64,000 nucleotides of DNA from Burkholderia sp. Ac-20365 (GTDB lineage: Bacteria; Pseudomonadota; Gammaproteobacteria; Burkholderiales; Burkholderiaceae), in NCBI RefSeq assembly GCF_017104715.1, contig NZ_JAAGPI010000040.1:16939-80938 (forward strand), given 5' to 3'. The translations under genes and the position numbers were made by a program. Shown here piece by piece: positions 1 to 9,023 of the stretch. The notes under the pieces are model-generated. The model had not been told where the DNA came from and ran no database searches. It saw nothing but the letters and a program-made list of their open reading frames with translations. Positions within the stretch are counted from its first letter, which is position 1. Each line of letters starts with the position of its first letter.

Positions 1-95
1 AAGGAATCGGCCAGGGCTCCCGCCTGGATGCAGAAGCCCTCACGGACATTACGGCTGACTGTTCTGGAACTTGAATCGATATTTATGACGAGGGC

Positions 96-2243
96 TTACA
101 AAGACTCTCCTGGTTTGACATCGATCAAACTGCTCGCCATCACCGCGACGCCATCGGCCGCACGAACACCTTGGCCTGCCGGCAGCACGAACAGAGGATT
201 GATTTCCGCTTCGACCAGTCGCGCGCCGAGCCGCACCGCCATCTGCGCAAACGCGACGATCGCCGCTGCAAGTGCGTCGATGTCCGCGCGCGGTCTGCCT
301 CTGAAACCGTCGAGCAGCGCATGGGTCTTGAGTTCACGAATCATGTCTAGCGCATCGTCGAGCGAGAGACCCGTCTGCGGATCCAGCATCCGCATCGACG
401 TGTCATTGATCAGTTCCGCTGTCACGCCGCCCATGCCGAGCAGAATCGCTGTGCCCAGCGGATCGCGATGCAGACCGAGAATGAGTTCCGTGCCGCCCGT
501 CACCATTTCCTGCACGAGAAAGCGCTTCACCTGCGTTCCCGTCGCGGTTTCGACGTCGTCGCGCATTTTATTCATGCGGGCGCCGATCGCGTCGGCCGTT
601 ACGCCAATCGCCACGCCGCCCACGTCGCTCTTGTGCGTGATCGTGTTCGACAGGAACTTCAACACGACGCGTTCGCCCAGGGTCCGCGCTGCCGTTTGAG
701 CATCGATTGCATTGTCGACCTGCACTTCGCGAACCGATGGAATGCCGAAGCCGGCAAACAGCGCCTTCGCCTGCGCTTCGTCGAGCGAGCCTTCGGGCAG
801 GTTAGCGGGCGCTTGCATGAGAGATGCGGTTCGGCGCTCGCCGCGCGCGTGACAGCGTGCATGTTCGCCATGCCGCCACATCGCCTGCAACGCACTGGTT
901 GCGCTCTCCGGACTCGTGAATGCTGGCACGCCTTCCTTATTCAACAGGCTGGTGATGCCCGGCGCATGCGGACTCACGTAGGCGATCACAGGCTTGTCCG
1001 TGCCCGGCAGTGAATCGCGAATCGCGCCCGCCATCAGGTCCGGCATCGCGAGCCCCGACGACCCGACGATCACCGCGACAGCGTCATAAGCAGCACTGTC
1101 CAGCAGCGTGCGGATCGCGCCGCGCAACAGGTCGGGCTGCAAACCCGCCAGGGTGACGTCGATGGGATTGCGGTCGAGCACGGCATGGTCGCCCGTTTGC
1201 AACGCGCGCAGATTGGCCGCTGTCGTTGCATCCGGTGCGGGCGTCTCGAAGCCGCTTACGCCGAGGCTGTCCGCCACGAGCGTGCCCGCGCCGCCGGTCG
1301 ACGTGAGAATGGCAACCCGCTTGCCTGTCAGCTTGCGACGGCTCGACAGCGCATTCGACATATCCAGCAGGTCCGCGAATGTCGTCGCGCGGATCACGCC
1401 CGTCTGCTGGAACAGCGCGTCGTACATCCTGTCGGACCCTGCCATGGCGCCCGTGTGCGAAATGGCCGAGCGCGCGCCCGACTCCGACCTGCCAATCTTG
1501 AACACCACGACAGGCTTGCCCGCCTCAGCGGCCCGCAGCGCAGCGGCACGGAACCGGTCGGGGCGGCGCAGTCCTTCCATATACAGCGAGATGACCGACG
1601 TGGCGGCATCGTCGACGAGATGATCGACGAAGTCGGCCATGTCGAGATCGGCTTCGTTACTGGTCGAGACGAGCTTTGACAGCCCGATCCCCGCAGCCGC
1701 GGCGCGCGAGAGCAACGCGCCCAGAATGCCGCCGCTCTGCGACACCACGCCAATGCCACCGACAGTGAATGCATCGGATTCGAGCGCGCCGCTTGCCGAC
1801 AGCGTGATGCCGTCCGTCAGATTCACGAGGCCAATCGTGTTCGGTCCGAGCAGGCGCATCGATCCTGCGGCCTCGAGCAATTGCGCCTGACGTCGTGCGC
1901 CTTCTTCCCCTGTCTCCGTATAGCCGCTCGCGAGCACGATCGCCGCGCTCGCGCCGCGCTCCGCGAGTTCCTTCACGGCGAGATGCGCGCGTTCGGCGCC
2001 AAGCAGGACGATGCCGACATCGGGTGCTTCGGGCAACGCCGCCACGCCGGGATAGCACGTGAGACCGTCGATGGATTCATAACGGGGATTCACCGGATAC
2101 ACCGCGCCATCGAAACCATGCTTTCTGAGGTAGGCAACAGGACGGCCTGACGTCTTCGAAGCATCCGCCGATGCGCCAATCACAGCGACGCTTCGAGGCC
2201 GCATCAATCGGGAAATTGCGTTCATGCTGGTCTCCACGTTCAT
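96..2243 (-). CDS. ADP-forming acyl-CoA synthetase family protein
   Basis: A 715-residue protein of the NDP-forming acetate/acyl-CoA ligase family, which makes acyl-CoA from an organic acid, CoA and ATP through a phosphohistidine. An N-terminal CoA-binding Rossmann domain (about residues 15-110, with VAVIGAS) is followed by a succinyl-CoA-ligase-like domain carrying SHTGAMAG, whose His263 fits the phosphorylated histidine, and a C-terminal ATP-grasp domain (about 490-700). Alpha and beta halves are therefore fused. I chose the ATG at 2243 because it overlaps the stop of the upstream crotonase gene as ATGA, implying translational coupling; the open frame upstream of it is arginine-rich and runs inside the crotonase gene. 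The acid substrate cannot be read from the sequence. Confidence 0.88.
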   Translation of the reverse strand: MNVETSMNAISRLMRPRSVAVIGASADASKTSGRPVAYLRKHGFDGAVYPVNPRYESIDGLTCYPGVAALPEAPDVGIVLLGAERAHLAVKELAERGASAAIVLASGYTETGEEGARRQAQLLEAAGSMRLLGPNTIGLVNLTDGITLSASGALESDAFTVGGIGVVSQSGGILGALLSRAAAAGIGLSKLVSTSNEADLDMADFVDHLVDDAATSVISLYMEGLRRPDRFRAAALRAAEAGKPVVVFKIGRSESGARSAISHTGAMAGSDRMYDALFQQTGVIRATTFADLLDMSNALSSRRKLTGKRVAILTSTGGAGTLVADSLGVSGFETPAPDATTAANLRALQTGDHAVLDRNPIDVTLAGLQPDLLRGAIRTLLDSAAYDAVAVIVGSSGLAMPDLMAGAIRDSLPGTDKPVIAYVSPHAPGITSLLNKEGVPAFTSPESATSALQAMWRHGEHARCHARGERRTASLMQAPANLPEGSLDEAQAKALFAGFGIPSVREVQVDNAIDAQTAARTLGERVVLKFLSNTITHKSDVGGVAIGVTADAIGARMNKMRDDVETATGTQVKRFLVQEMVTGGTELILGLHRDPLGTAILLGMGGVTAELINDTSMRMLDPQTGLSLDDALDMIRELKTHALLDGFRGRPRADIDALAAAIVAFAQMAVRLGARLVEAEINPLFVLPAGQGVRAADGVAVMASSLIDVKPGESL

Positions 2244-3022
2244 TGTTTCTTCGTCAGAAACGCATGCACGGCGTCGCGATGCTCGCGGCTCGTGTAGCAC
2301 ACTGCCTGCGCCTGACTGCCTTGCGCAAACACCTGATGCGCGGACAGTTCGTAGCTCTGGTTCAGGATGCTCTTGCCGAGCGCGAGGGCCGTCGCGGAAC
2401 CCGCGCTGAGTTCGGCGGCCCATGCGCGAGCCTGATCGAGCAATGCATCGGGCGCGCAGAGACGATCCGCGATGCCGAGTTCAAGTGCCTCTTTAGCTTC
2501 CACCTTACGGCCCGTGAAGATGAGATCCTTGGCGCGCGCGAGGCCCACGCGTCGCGGCAGAAAGTACAGGCCGCCGCCATCGGGGATCAGGCCGCGGCGG
2601 ATGTAGCTCCACGCAAAGCTCGCTTCGTCCGATGCGATGATGAAATCGCACGACAGCGCCATGTCCGCGCCGAGCCCGGCCGCCCCGCCGTTGACGGCGG
2701 CGATGGTCGGCTTGGGCATCGCGTGCAACAGGTTCACCGTGTGATGGACGCGCTGCTGGCGCGTCCATCCATTGAACGCAACCTCTCCAGCGGGCGCTTC
2801 CATGCGCTGCGCCATGCCGCTCACGTCGCCGCCTGCGCAAAATCCCTTGCCATTGCCTGTGAGAATGACAGCGCGAATGTGCGTGTCGCGTTGCACGCTT
2901 TCGAGCGCGTCGATCAGTTGGGTGCGCATGTCATCGGTGATGGCGTTGCGCTTGTCGGGGTGATTCAGCGTGATGACGGCAATGCCGGCTTCGACGGCGA
3001 ACTGGATAGTCGATGTGTTCAT
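2240..3022 (-). CDS. Enoyl-CoA hydratase/isomerase (crotonase) family protein
   Basis: A 260-residue crotonase-fold enzyme, the usual length, acting on acyl-CoA thioesters in the cytoplasm. FCAGGD (61-66) and NGGAAGLGAD (111-120) form the oxyanion-hole region. By alignment from memory, the first catalytic glutamate of hydratases falls at Asp120 and the second at Tyr140. Asp148 in GLIPDGGG sits where PaaG-type isomerases carry their acid, so isomerisation or another crotonase reaction is as likely as simple hydration. The ATG at 3022 follows GAGACACC; the stop overlaps the next gene. It forms a two-gene operon with the acyl-CoA synthetase, divergent from an MFS carrier. Confidence 0.88.
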   Translation of the reverse strand: MNTSTIQFAVEAGIAVITLNHPDKRNAITDDMRTQLIDALESVQRDTHIRAVILTGNGKGFCAGGDVSGMAQRMEAPAGEVAFNGWTRQQRVHHTVNLLHAMPKPTIAAVNGGAAGLGADMALSCDFIIASDEASFAWSYIRRGLIPDGGGLYFLPRRVGLARAKDLIFTGRKVEAKEALELGIADRLCAPDALLDQARAWAAELSAGSATALALGKSILNQSYELSAHQVFAQGSQAQAVCYTSREHRDAVHAFLTKKQ

Positions 3023-3095
3023 GGTGTCTCGATTGCACGGTGTGAATGTTGTGCAATGGAGCTTAGTCGTGCGTTGTCGCGGCCGCATCCACCTC

Positions 3096-3159
3096 GTTCC
3101 GATGGATGGAACAGTGCGAATCACGTCAACATATTCATCACTGTTCCATCAGTTGAAAC
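3096..3159. promoter_or_regulatory. Two probable IclR operators in a divergent promoter region
   Basis: Two dyads of the same layout lie between the divergent crotonase and MFS genes: GTTCC-N7-GGAAC at 3096-3112 and GTTCC-N7-GAAAC at 3143-3159. The longer arms GATGGAACAGTG (3105-3116) and CACTGTTCCATC (3139-3150) are perfect reverse complements. IclR-family operators are commonly short palindromes of this kind, and an IclR gene lies at the end of the MFS gene. The sites are seen directly; assigning them to IclR is inference. Confidence 0.55.
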
Positions 3160-3260
3160 ATAACTCTTGTCACATCCGGATCGCGACCGATAATGGGACC
3201 CAAGCACAGTACCCGAGGCGCGCCGGGTGCGAATGCAGCCCCTAAAAGACCGGAGACATC

Positions 3261-4589
3261 ATGCACACCGCCCCTATGGCGCCCGTGAATTCCACCGCAA
3301 CCGACCAGCCACACGCCGAGGCCGTCTACCGCAAGGTCACGCTCAGGCTTCTGCCCTTCCTGTTCGTCTGCTATGTGTTCGCCTATATGGACCGCGCGAA
3401 TATCGGCTTTGCGCATCTGCAGTTTTCGCGCGACGTCGGACTGTCCGATGCGTCGTTCGGCCTGGGCGTCGGTCTGTTCTATCTGGGTTACATGGTGTTC
3501 GAGGTGCCGAGCAATCTGTGGCTCGAACGGGTCGGTGTCAGGAAGACACTGATGCGCATCATGGCGCTGTGGGGTCTTGTGTCGGCGGGAACGGCATTCG
3601 TGCAGACGCCCACGCAGTTCTACTTCGCGCGCGTGCTGCTTGGCGCGGCGGAAGCGGGCTTCTTTCCGGGCGTCATTCTTTACTTCACGTACTGGTTTCC
3701 GTCGGCGCGACGAGCGCGCGTGACGGCGATCTTCATGACGGCCATCTGCGTGTCGGGCATCATCAGCGGTCCTGTCTCGGGGCTGATTCTGAACACGCTG
3801 TCGGGCTTCATGAACGTCAAGGGCTGGCAGTGGCTGTTCATTCTCGAAGGCTTGCCGTCCATCATCGCAGGGCTTTTCGCTTACCTCTATCTCACGGATC
3901 GTCCGGAACAGGCAACGTGGCTGTCAGCGGATGAGAAAGACTTTCTGCTCGGCGAACTGCACCGCGATGCGCAAACGAAATCCGCACGCGCGCACGCGTC
4001 GATCTGGGTCGCGTTGAAGGAACCGAAGTTCTACTTCCTCACGTTCGCTTACTTCAGCGTGCCGTGGGCGAGCATCGTCGTGCATATCTGGGCGCCGGGC
4101 GTGATCCAGAAAAGCGGTGTGACGAACTACTGGCATATCGGACTGCTATCGGCAATTCCCTATATCGTCGGTGCGGTTGCGATGTATCTGCTGGGCCGCA
4201 ATTCCGACCGGATGCTCGAACGCCGCTGGCACTTCATGGCGAGTTCGGTCATGGCGGCGCTCGGTGTCGTATTGCTGCCTGCTTTCGGCAGTCACCCGGG
4301 TGCATTGATCGTGCTGCTGTGTATCGCGACAGCGGGTTATCTCGGCATGCTGTCGCTGTTCTGGACCATTCCGCCCGCGTATCTGTCGAGCACGGTCGCG
4401 GCCAGTGGTATCGGTTTGATCAGCAGCCTCGGGCAGTTCGGTGGCATCTCCGCGCCCACTGTGATCGGCTTCGCTTCCACGCATTTCGGCAGCAGCGCGA
4501 TTGGTTTATATGCGGTGGCGATCGTCTCGCTGCTCGGCGGTCTCGCGATCGTATGCGGTATTCCTGCACGCGCTATCAGCGAGCGCTAA
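3261..4589 (+). CDS. MFS transporter, anion:cation symporter type
   Basis: A 442-residue inner-membrane carrier with about 12 hydrophobic segments, resembling the ACS family (organic-acid and aromatic-acid proton symporters such as the tartrate or hydroxyphenylacetate carriers). Family signatures include YMDRANIGFA near residue 45 and EVPSNLWLERVG near 85, which is the typical ACS loop after helix 2. The start follows CCGGAGACATC, a good ribosome binding site. It is divergent from the crotonase/acyl-CoA synthetase pair and convergent with the IclR gene, leaving only eight bases between. It probably imports the acid that these enzymes degrade; the substrate is unknown. Confidence 0.87.
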   Translation: MHTAPMAPVNSTATDQPHAEAVYRKVTLRLLPFLFVCYVFAYMDRANIGFAHLQFSRDVGLSDASFGLGVGLFYLGYMVFEVPSNLWLERVGVRKTLMRIMALWGLVSAGTAFVQTPTQFYFARVLLGAAEAGFFPGVILYFTYWFPSARRARVTAIFMTAICVSGIISGPVSGLILNTLSGFMNVKGWQWLFILEGLPSIIAGLFAYLYLTDRPEQATWLSADEKDFLLGELHRDAQTKSARAHASIWVALKEPKFYFLTFAYFSVPWASIVVHIWAPGVIQKSGVTNYWHIGLLSAIPYIVGAVAMYLLGRNSDRMLERRWHFMASSVMAALGVVLLPAFGSHPGALIVLLCIATAGYLGMLSLFWTIPPAYLSSTVAASGIGLISSLGQFGGISAPTVIGFASTHFGSSAIGLYAVAIVSLLGGLAIVCGIPARAISER

Positions 4590-4597
4590 AGGCTTCG

Positions 4598-5395
4598 CTA
4601 GCTTTCGAGCTGCATGGTCGCCGACACGATTTCATCGCGCAGAGTCAGCAGCGGCCCTGCGAGTGAACGCACGACGGTGTCGGTCGGATCGGTGGTGCGC
4701 ACACTGAAGTTGAGCACCATCAGGCTATGCCCCGGGATCGCAAGCGGCGCGGCGAGCGCCGTCACCTCGGGCTGCCAGCTCGCCACGCAATACCCCAGCC
4801 GATGCACCGCGCGCACGGCGTCGGCGATGTCCTTCTCCAGCGCGGCCCACCCCGACTGCTTGCGACGCCGGAAGCGCTCGACCATCGACATGAAGTCGCC
4901 GGGCGATTGCATCGCGAGCCACGCCCGACCCAGCGACGTGAGTTCCATCGGCACGCGTTGCCCCGACACCACCGTGCGCAGCGATGCGCGCGGGCTATAA
5001 CGGACCGACTCCAGATACACCATCTCGTCGCAATCGGCGCCTGCAATGCCTACGTTGATATGCAGACGCTGCGCGGTGTCGCGCATCATCGGCGCGGCCG
5101 CCTGCAACAGCGTGGAGCCGCTGCGCATCGCCTGGGCGACGCTGAGCACGGGGATGCCAAGGCGATAGGCACGGCGAGTCGCGTCGTGTTCGAGGAAGCC
5201 GGCTTCGACCAGTGTTGCGGCAAGACGGCTCACGGTCGCTTTGGGCAGACCTGTCCGCTCGACGAGTTCGCTATTCGTCAGCAATGTCGCGCCTGGACCG
5301 AATGCTCGCAACAGGTCGATGCCGCGTTCCAGCGAGCGGTTGGTCGACTTCGATGTGTCCGGCTGTGCGGAGGCAACGCGGGTGTTGGAAGGCAT
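4598..5395 (-). CDS. IclR family transcriptional regulator
   Basis: A 265-residue regulator. An N-terminal winged helix-turn-helix (about 20-80, with LERGIDLLRAF and LPKATVSRLAATL) is followed by the IclR effector-binding domain (about 90-255). Length and order match the family. It is convergent with the MFS gene, and two dyads of the expected type lie in the promoter region at 3096-3159, so it likely controls the acyl-CoA synthetase/crotonase/MFS cluster in response to the imported acid or a CoA-free intermediate. The start at 5395 (MPSNTR) leaves a disordered polar N-terminus of about 18 residues, normal for this family. Confidence 0.88.
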   Translation of the reverse strand: MPSNTRVASAQPDTSKSTNRSLERGIDLLRAFGPGATLLTNSELVERTGLPKATVSRLAATLVEAGFLEHDATRRAYRLGIPVLSVAQAMRSGSTLLQAAAPMMRDTAQRLHINVGIAGADCDEMVYLESVRYSPRASLRTVVSGQRVPMELTSLGRAWLAMQSPGDFMSMVERFRRRKQSGWAALEKDIADAVRAVHRLGYCVASWQPEVTALAAPLAIPGHSLMVLNFSVRTTDPTDTVVRSLAGPLLTLRDEIVSATMQLES

Positions 5396-5475
5396 TCTGT
5401 TTGGGCGAGGCGAGCGGGTAGCGGGTTAAACGATCGGATTTCACGGTCAGACGAGAACCTCTGTCAAACGAAGCA

Positions 5476-6393
5476 CTAAGCGTCTCTCGTCTCCATACAA
5501 CATCGACGCCGCACAACATCCTCAAGCCACGCCGCGAAAACCTGAAACCGCCTCGAAAGATGCTGCCGATGCGGATAGAGCAAGCTAACGGGCATCGGTT
5601 CCGCGCGATACGCCGGCAGAACTTCAACAAGCTCTCCGGCCTCGATGTGGACCGCGACATCATAAGCAGGAATCTGTATCAACCCGAGACCCGCGAGACA
5701 GCAGGCAATGTACGCCTCGGCGCTGTTCACCGTCACGCGCCTTCCGAACTCGACTGCCCGTGTAGTCTCGCCGTCTCTCCATTCCCACGGCGCGAGACGT
5801 CCTGTAGACGCAGACGCATAGCCCACATGCGCGTGCCCGCTCAGATCATCCGGATTGCGCGGAACGCCATGCCTTGCAAGATACGCGGGACTGGCCACGT
5901 TGATCAGCAAGAGTTCGCCAATGGACCGCGCAATCAGTCTGGAGTCTTCCAGCATGCCGACTCGCAGCGCGCAATCGACGCGCTCTTCGACAAGATCGAC
6001 AGCGCGATCCGTCACACCGAGTTCAACGTTGATCTGCGGATACGCATCGAGAAACGCGGGCAACGCAGGCGCGACGACCAATCGGCCGATCCGGCCCGGC
6101 ATATCGACACGCAGCGTGCCGCCAGGCGTGAACGTCGCGTGACGGAACAGGTTCTCCGTTTCCTCCATATCGGCAATCAGGCGTAGACAGCGCTCATAGA
6201 GCGCCGCGCCGTCCTGCGTCGTCGTGACCTTGCGCGTGGTGCGGTTCAGCAGCCGCGTGCCGACACGGTTCTCCAGTTCCTGCACAGCCGCCGATACCGA
6301 CGAGCGAGGCATGCCGAGCGTATCGGCGGCACGCGTGAAGTTCGCGCATTCGACCACACGGGCAAACACGCGAAACAGGTCAATACGGTCCAT
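5476..6393 (-). CDS. LysR family transcriptional regulator
   Basis: A 305-residue LysR-type protein: N-terminal winged helix (FARVVECANFTRAADTLG near residue 10, SSVSAAVQELE near 31) and a C-terminal substrate-binding domain (about 90-290). It belongs to the DhcR/CrgA-like group often found divergent from short-chain dehydrogenases. Here it is divergent from a frameshifted SDR gene, with a strong dyad at 6455-6473 between them. It probably autoregulates and controls that SDR gene, whose product is now broken. Confidence 0.87.
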   Translation of the reverse strand: MDRIDLFRVFARVVECANFTRAADTLGMPRSSVSAAVQELENRVGTRLLNRTTRKVTTTQDGAALYERCLRLIADMEETENLFRHATFTPGGTLRVDMPGRIGRLVVAPALPAFLDAYPQINVELGVTDRAVDLVEERVDCALRVGMLEDSRLIARSIGELLLINVASPAYLARHGVPRNPDDLSGHAHVGYASASTGRLAPWEWRDGETTRAVEFGRRVTVNSAEAYIACCLAGLGLIQIPAYDVAVHIEAGELVEVLPAYRAEPMPVSLLYPHRQHLSRRFQVFAAWLEDVVRRRCCMETRDA

Positions 6394-6454
6394 TTTTTCA
6401 GGTTGCCCAATGATTGCCCGGCGAGGCTATCCATTACGACGATTGGTCGCAATC

Positions 6455-6473
6455 TCTGACAGGTGCTGTCAGA
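6455..6473. promoter_or_regulatory. Dyad operator, probable LysR binding site
   Basis: TCTGACAGGTGCTGTCAGA is a perfect inverted repeat with 8-base arms and a 3-base centre, midway between the divergent LysR and SDR genes. Its size and place fit a LysR-type recognition site. The dyad is seen directly; the binding protein is inferred. Confidence 0.55.
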
Positions 6474-6563
6474 ATCAGCCACTTTATAAGCGATTTCTAG
6501 AATATATCATCCGCTAGAGAGGGGAACTGCATGGGGCAGTTCCTCCGATCTGGAGATGAAACG

Positions 6564-7336
6564 ATGGCTAAGCATGACATCCAGGGCAAAACGGTATTGA
6601 TTGCCGCGGTGCGAAAAATCTCGGCGGACTGATTGCGCGCGATCTTGCTGAACACGGCGCGAGAGCGGTCGCGATCCACTACAACAGCGCCAGCTCGAAA
6701 GCGGCGGCAGAGGAGACAGTTGCCGCGATCAAACAATCCGGTGCTGAAGCCGTGGCGCTTCAGGCAAACCTGGCCAGCGCGGACGCAGTCGAAAAGCTCT
6801 TTGCGGACGCGATTGCGGCTGTCGGCCGCCCCGACATTGCGATCAACACGGTCGGCAAGGTATTGAAGAAGCCGTTCACGGAAATCAGCGAAGCCGAATA
6901 CGACGAGATGAGCGCCGTGAACTCGAAAACGGCGTTCTTCTTTTTGCGTGAGGCGGGCAAACATGTGAACGACAACGGCAAGATCGTGACGCTCGTGACT
7001 TCGCTGCTCGGTGCATTCACACCTTTTTACGCAGCGTATGCAGGCACCAAGGCGCCTGTCGAGCATTTCACACGCGCAGCGGCGAAGGAGTTCGGCGAGC
7101 GCGGTATCTCCGTCACGGCAGTGGGCCCCGGCCCGATGGATACGCCGTTCTTCTATCCCGCTGAGGGCGACGACGCGGTTGCGTACCACAAGACGGCAGC
7201 CGCTTTGTCGAAGTTCACGAAAACAGGCTTGACGGATATAGGCGATGTGGTGCCGTTCATCCGTCATCTCGTCAGCGACGGTTGGTGGATCACCGGTCAA
7301 ACTATTTTGATCAACGGCGGGTACACCACCAAGTAG
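6564..7336 (+). pseudogene. Short-chain dehydrogenase/reductase broken by a frameshift
   Basis: A normal start (ATG 6564 after TGGAGATGAAACG) begins MAKHDIQGKTVLIA, but the frame stops within about 25 codons. The rest of the SDR continues in the +2-shifted frame to TAG at 7336, ending ITGQTILINGGYTTK. Reading GCC-GCGGT at 6603-6610 as GCC-GGCGGT, that is with one extra G, restores the glycine-rich nucleotide-binding motif IAGGAKNLGG and a protein of about 257 residues. Downstream, YAGTKA supplies the YxxxK catalytic pair. It is divergent from a LysR gene. Either a real one-base deletion or a sequencing error in a GC-rich run explains this. Confidence 0.8.
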
Positions 7337-7343
7337 TGACGCA

Positions 7344-7374
7344 ACGCGCCGGGCGAATTCTAGTGCCGGCGCGT
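7344..7374. terminator. Inverted repeat between convergent genes
   Basis: ACGCGCCGG (7344-7352) and CCGGCGCGT (7366-7374) form a perfect 9-base stem with a 13-base loop just past the SDR pseudogene and before the end of the convergent SDR gene. There is no T-tract, so terminator function is only a guess from position. Confidence 0.35.
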
Positions 7375-7425
7375 GAGCAGATTGACATCGCGATGGTCGG
7401 GCCGCTCGTGATGCACAGCAAGTCG

Positions 7426-8217
7426 TCAAAGGTACTCGACATTCCCGTCGACACTGATCGCCTGCCCCGTAATGTTGCTTCCCGCTGGCGACGCAAGGAA
7501 TAGCGTCATTGCCGCGATATCGTCGACGGTCACCATACGGCGTAGCGAGATCTTCTTGAGGTACTCGTCGCGCATCGCGTCGAACGGAATACCGAGTGCG
7601 TCGGCGCGCGCGGCGATCACGCGGTTCATCCGTTCGCCTTCCACGACGCCTGGCAAGATTGCATTCACGCGGATATTGCCAGGCCCCAATTCCGCGGCCA
7701 GTGATTTCACCATGCCCACGATCGCCCATTTCGTCGATGCATACGGCGTGCGAAACGGATAGCCAAGACGCCCCGCCACCGAGGACATCGCGATGATGCT
7801 CGCGCAGTCCGACGTCGCCTTCAACACAGGTACTGCCTTGCGCAGAAAATAGAACTGACTGTTGAGGTTGGTGGACACCGTGCTTTCCCACTGCGCGGGA
7901 TCGAGATCTTCGACGGCACCCGTCGGCCCGGCAATGCCCGCGTTATTGACGAGCACATCGAGTCCGCCGAGTTTCTGCCTCGCATCGTCGATGACGGCAT
8001 CGACTTGCGCCTGATCGGACACATCGGCGATACCGGCGTGAAGCGCCGGGAACCGCGATTGAGCGCTATCGATTGCCGACGCATTCACGTCGCAGATATA
8101 AACCTTTGCCTGCGCCTGCAGAAAGGCTTCGGCGATAGCCGCGCCAATTCCCGCTGCGCCTGCCGAAACGAACACACGCAAACCCGGCTGCGGTTTCAGA
8201 AGATCAATGATATTCAT
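7426..8217 (-). CDS. SDR family oxidoreductase, last gene of the BKACE operon
   Basis: A 263-residue classical short-chain dehydrogenase. The glycine motif is slightly unusual (SAGAAGIGAA, 18-27), followed by NNAG (91-94), the catalytic Ser near 145-146, Tyr159 and Lys163 (YASTK). It ends ITGQAISVDGNVEYL, the usual SDR C-terminal strand. It lies 30 bases after the FabG-like SDR and is the fourth gene of a minus-strand run led by the DUF849/BKACE enzyme. NAD(H)- or NADP(H)-linked oxidation of a hydroxy acid that feeds the BKACE reaction is the natural guess. Confidence 0.85.
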   Translation of the reverse strand: MNIIDLLKPQPGLRVFVSAGAAGIGAAIAEAFLQAQAKVYICDVNASAIDSAQSRFPALHAGIADVSDQAQVDAVIDDARQKLGGLDVLVNNAGIAGPTGAVEDLDPAQWESTVSTNLNSQFYFLRKAVPVLKATSDCASIIAMSSVAGRLGYPFRTPYASTKWAIVGMVKSLAAELGPGNIRVNAILPGVVEGERMNRVIAARADALGIPFDAMRDEYLKKISLRRMVTVDDIAAMTLFLASPAGSNITGQAISVDGNVEYL

Positions 8218-8247
8218 GCTGCTGCCTCTTCGATATATGCAAACGGA

Positions 8248-8988
8248 TCACAACGTCAATCCGCCCGTCGCTTCGATTACCGCGCCGTTGATATAGCTCG
8301 CTTCGTCGCTTGCCAGAAACGCGTAAATATTCGCGATCTCTTCCGGCGTGCCAAGACGGCGTAACGGCACGTCTTCACGCATCTTTGCGAGCACGTCTTC
8401 CGGAATGGTCTTCAGAATAGGCGTATCGATGAAACCGGGCGCAACAGCATTCACGCGAATGCCTTTCGGACCGAGTTCCCGGCTCCACGTCTTCGTGAAG
8501 CCGATCACGCCGAACTTGGCCGCCGCGTAATTAGTCTGTCCGTAATTGCCGTAAATACCCACTACCGAACTTGCGTTCAGGATCACACCCGAACCCTGTT
8601 CGATCATCGGATCGACGACTGCCTGTGCGGTGTGAAAAACGCCGCGAAGATTGACGTCGACGACATCGTCGAACTGCTGCAACGTCATTTTCTGCAAACG
8701 CGCGTCGCGCGTGATGCCCGCATTGTTCACGACGACATCGATGCGACCAAAGGTATCGCGCACCTTTGCCACCATGTCATCCACTTGCGCGCGCTGCGTG
8801 ACGTCGACGGCGAATGCCTGTGCCTTCGCACCCGCTTCACGGCACATGTGCGCAACTGTCTCGACAGAATCGAGGTTCATGTCGCACGCAATCACGACGG
8901 CGCCTTCGCGCGCGAACTTCAATGCTGTTGCTGCGCCGATTCCCTGCCCCGCGCCTGTGACGATGGCGACTTTTCCGTTCAATCTCAT
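8248..8988 (-). CDS. FabG/PhaB-like 3-hydroxyacyl (SDR) dehydrogenase
   Basis: A 246-residue SDR close to 3-oxoacyl-ACP/acetoacetyl-CoA reductases: TGAGQGIG cofactor motif (11-18), NNAG (88-91), catalytic Ser near 140, Tyr154 and Lys158 (YAAAK), and a C-terminus of the FabG type. It sits 35 bases after the MFS gene and 30 before another SDR, with a minus-strand operon layout. Since a BKACE enzyme needs a beta-keto acid, this protein may oxidise the matching beta-hydroxy acid. A general FabG role is unlikely given the catabolic setting, but the substrate is not visible. Confidence 0.86.
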   Translation of the reverse strand: MRLNGKVAIVTGAGQGIGAATALKFAREGAVVIACDMNLDSVETVAHMCREAGAKAQAFAVDVTQRAQVDDMVAKVRDTFGRIDVVVNNAGITRDARLQKMTLQQFDDVVDVNLRGVFHTAQAVVDPMIEQGSGVILNASSVVGIYGNYGQTNYAAAKFGVIGFTKTWSRELGPKGIRVNAVAPGFIDTPILKTIPEDVLAKMREDVPLRRLGTPEEIANIYAFLASDEASYINGAVIEATGGLTL

Positions 8989-9023
8989 TGTTGATCTATT
9001 CCTTCCAGAAAACGCAAACTCCG

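Noticed and set aside
2244..2423. 60-residue N-terminal extension of the acyl-CoA synthetase
   Set aside because: It lies within the crotonase gene, is Arg-rich and has no ribosome site; the ATGA-coupled start at 2243 gives the normal family N-terminus.
6497..7891. A 464-codon minus-strand frame crossing the SDR pseudogene and the next SDR gene
   Set aside because: It overlaps two real SDR coding regions, is rich in Arg and Cys, and matches no family.
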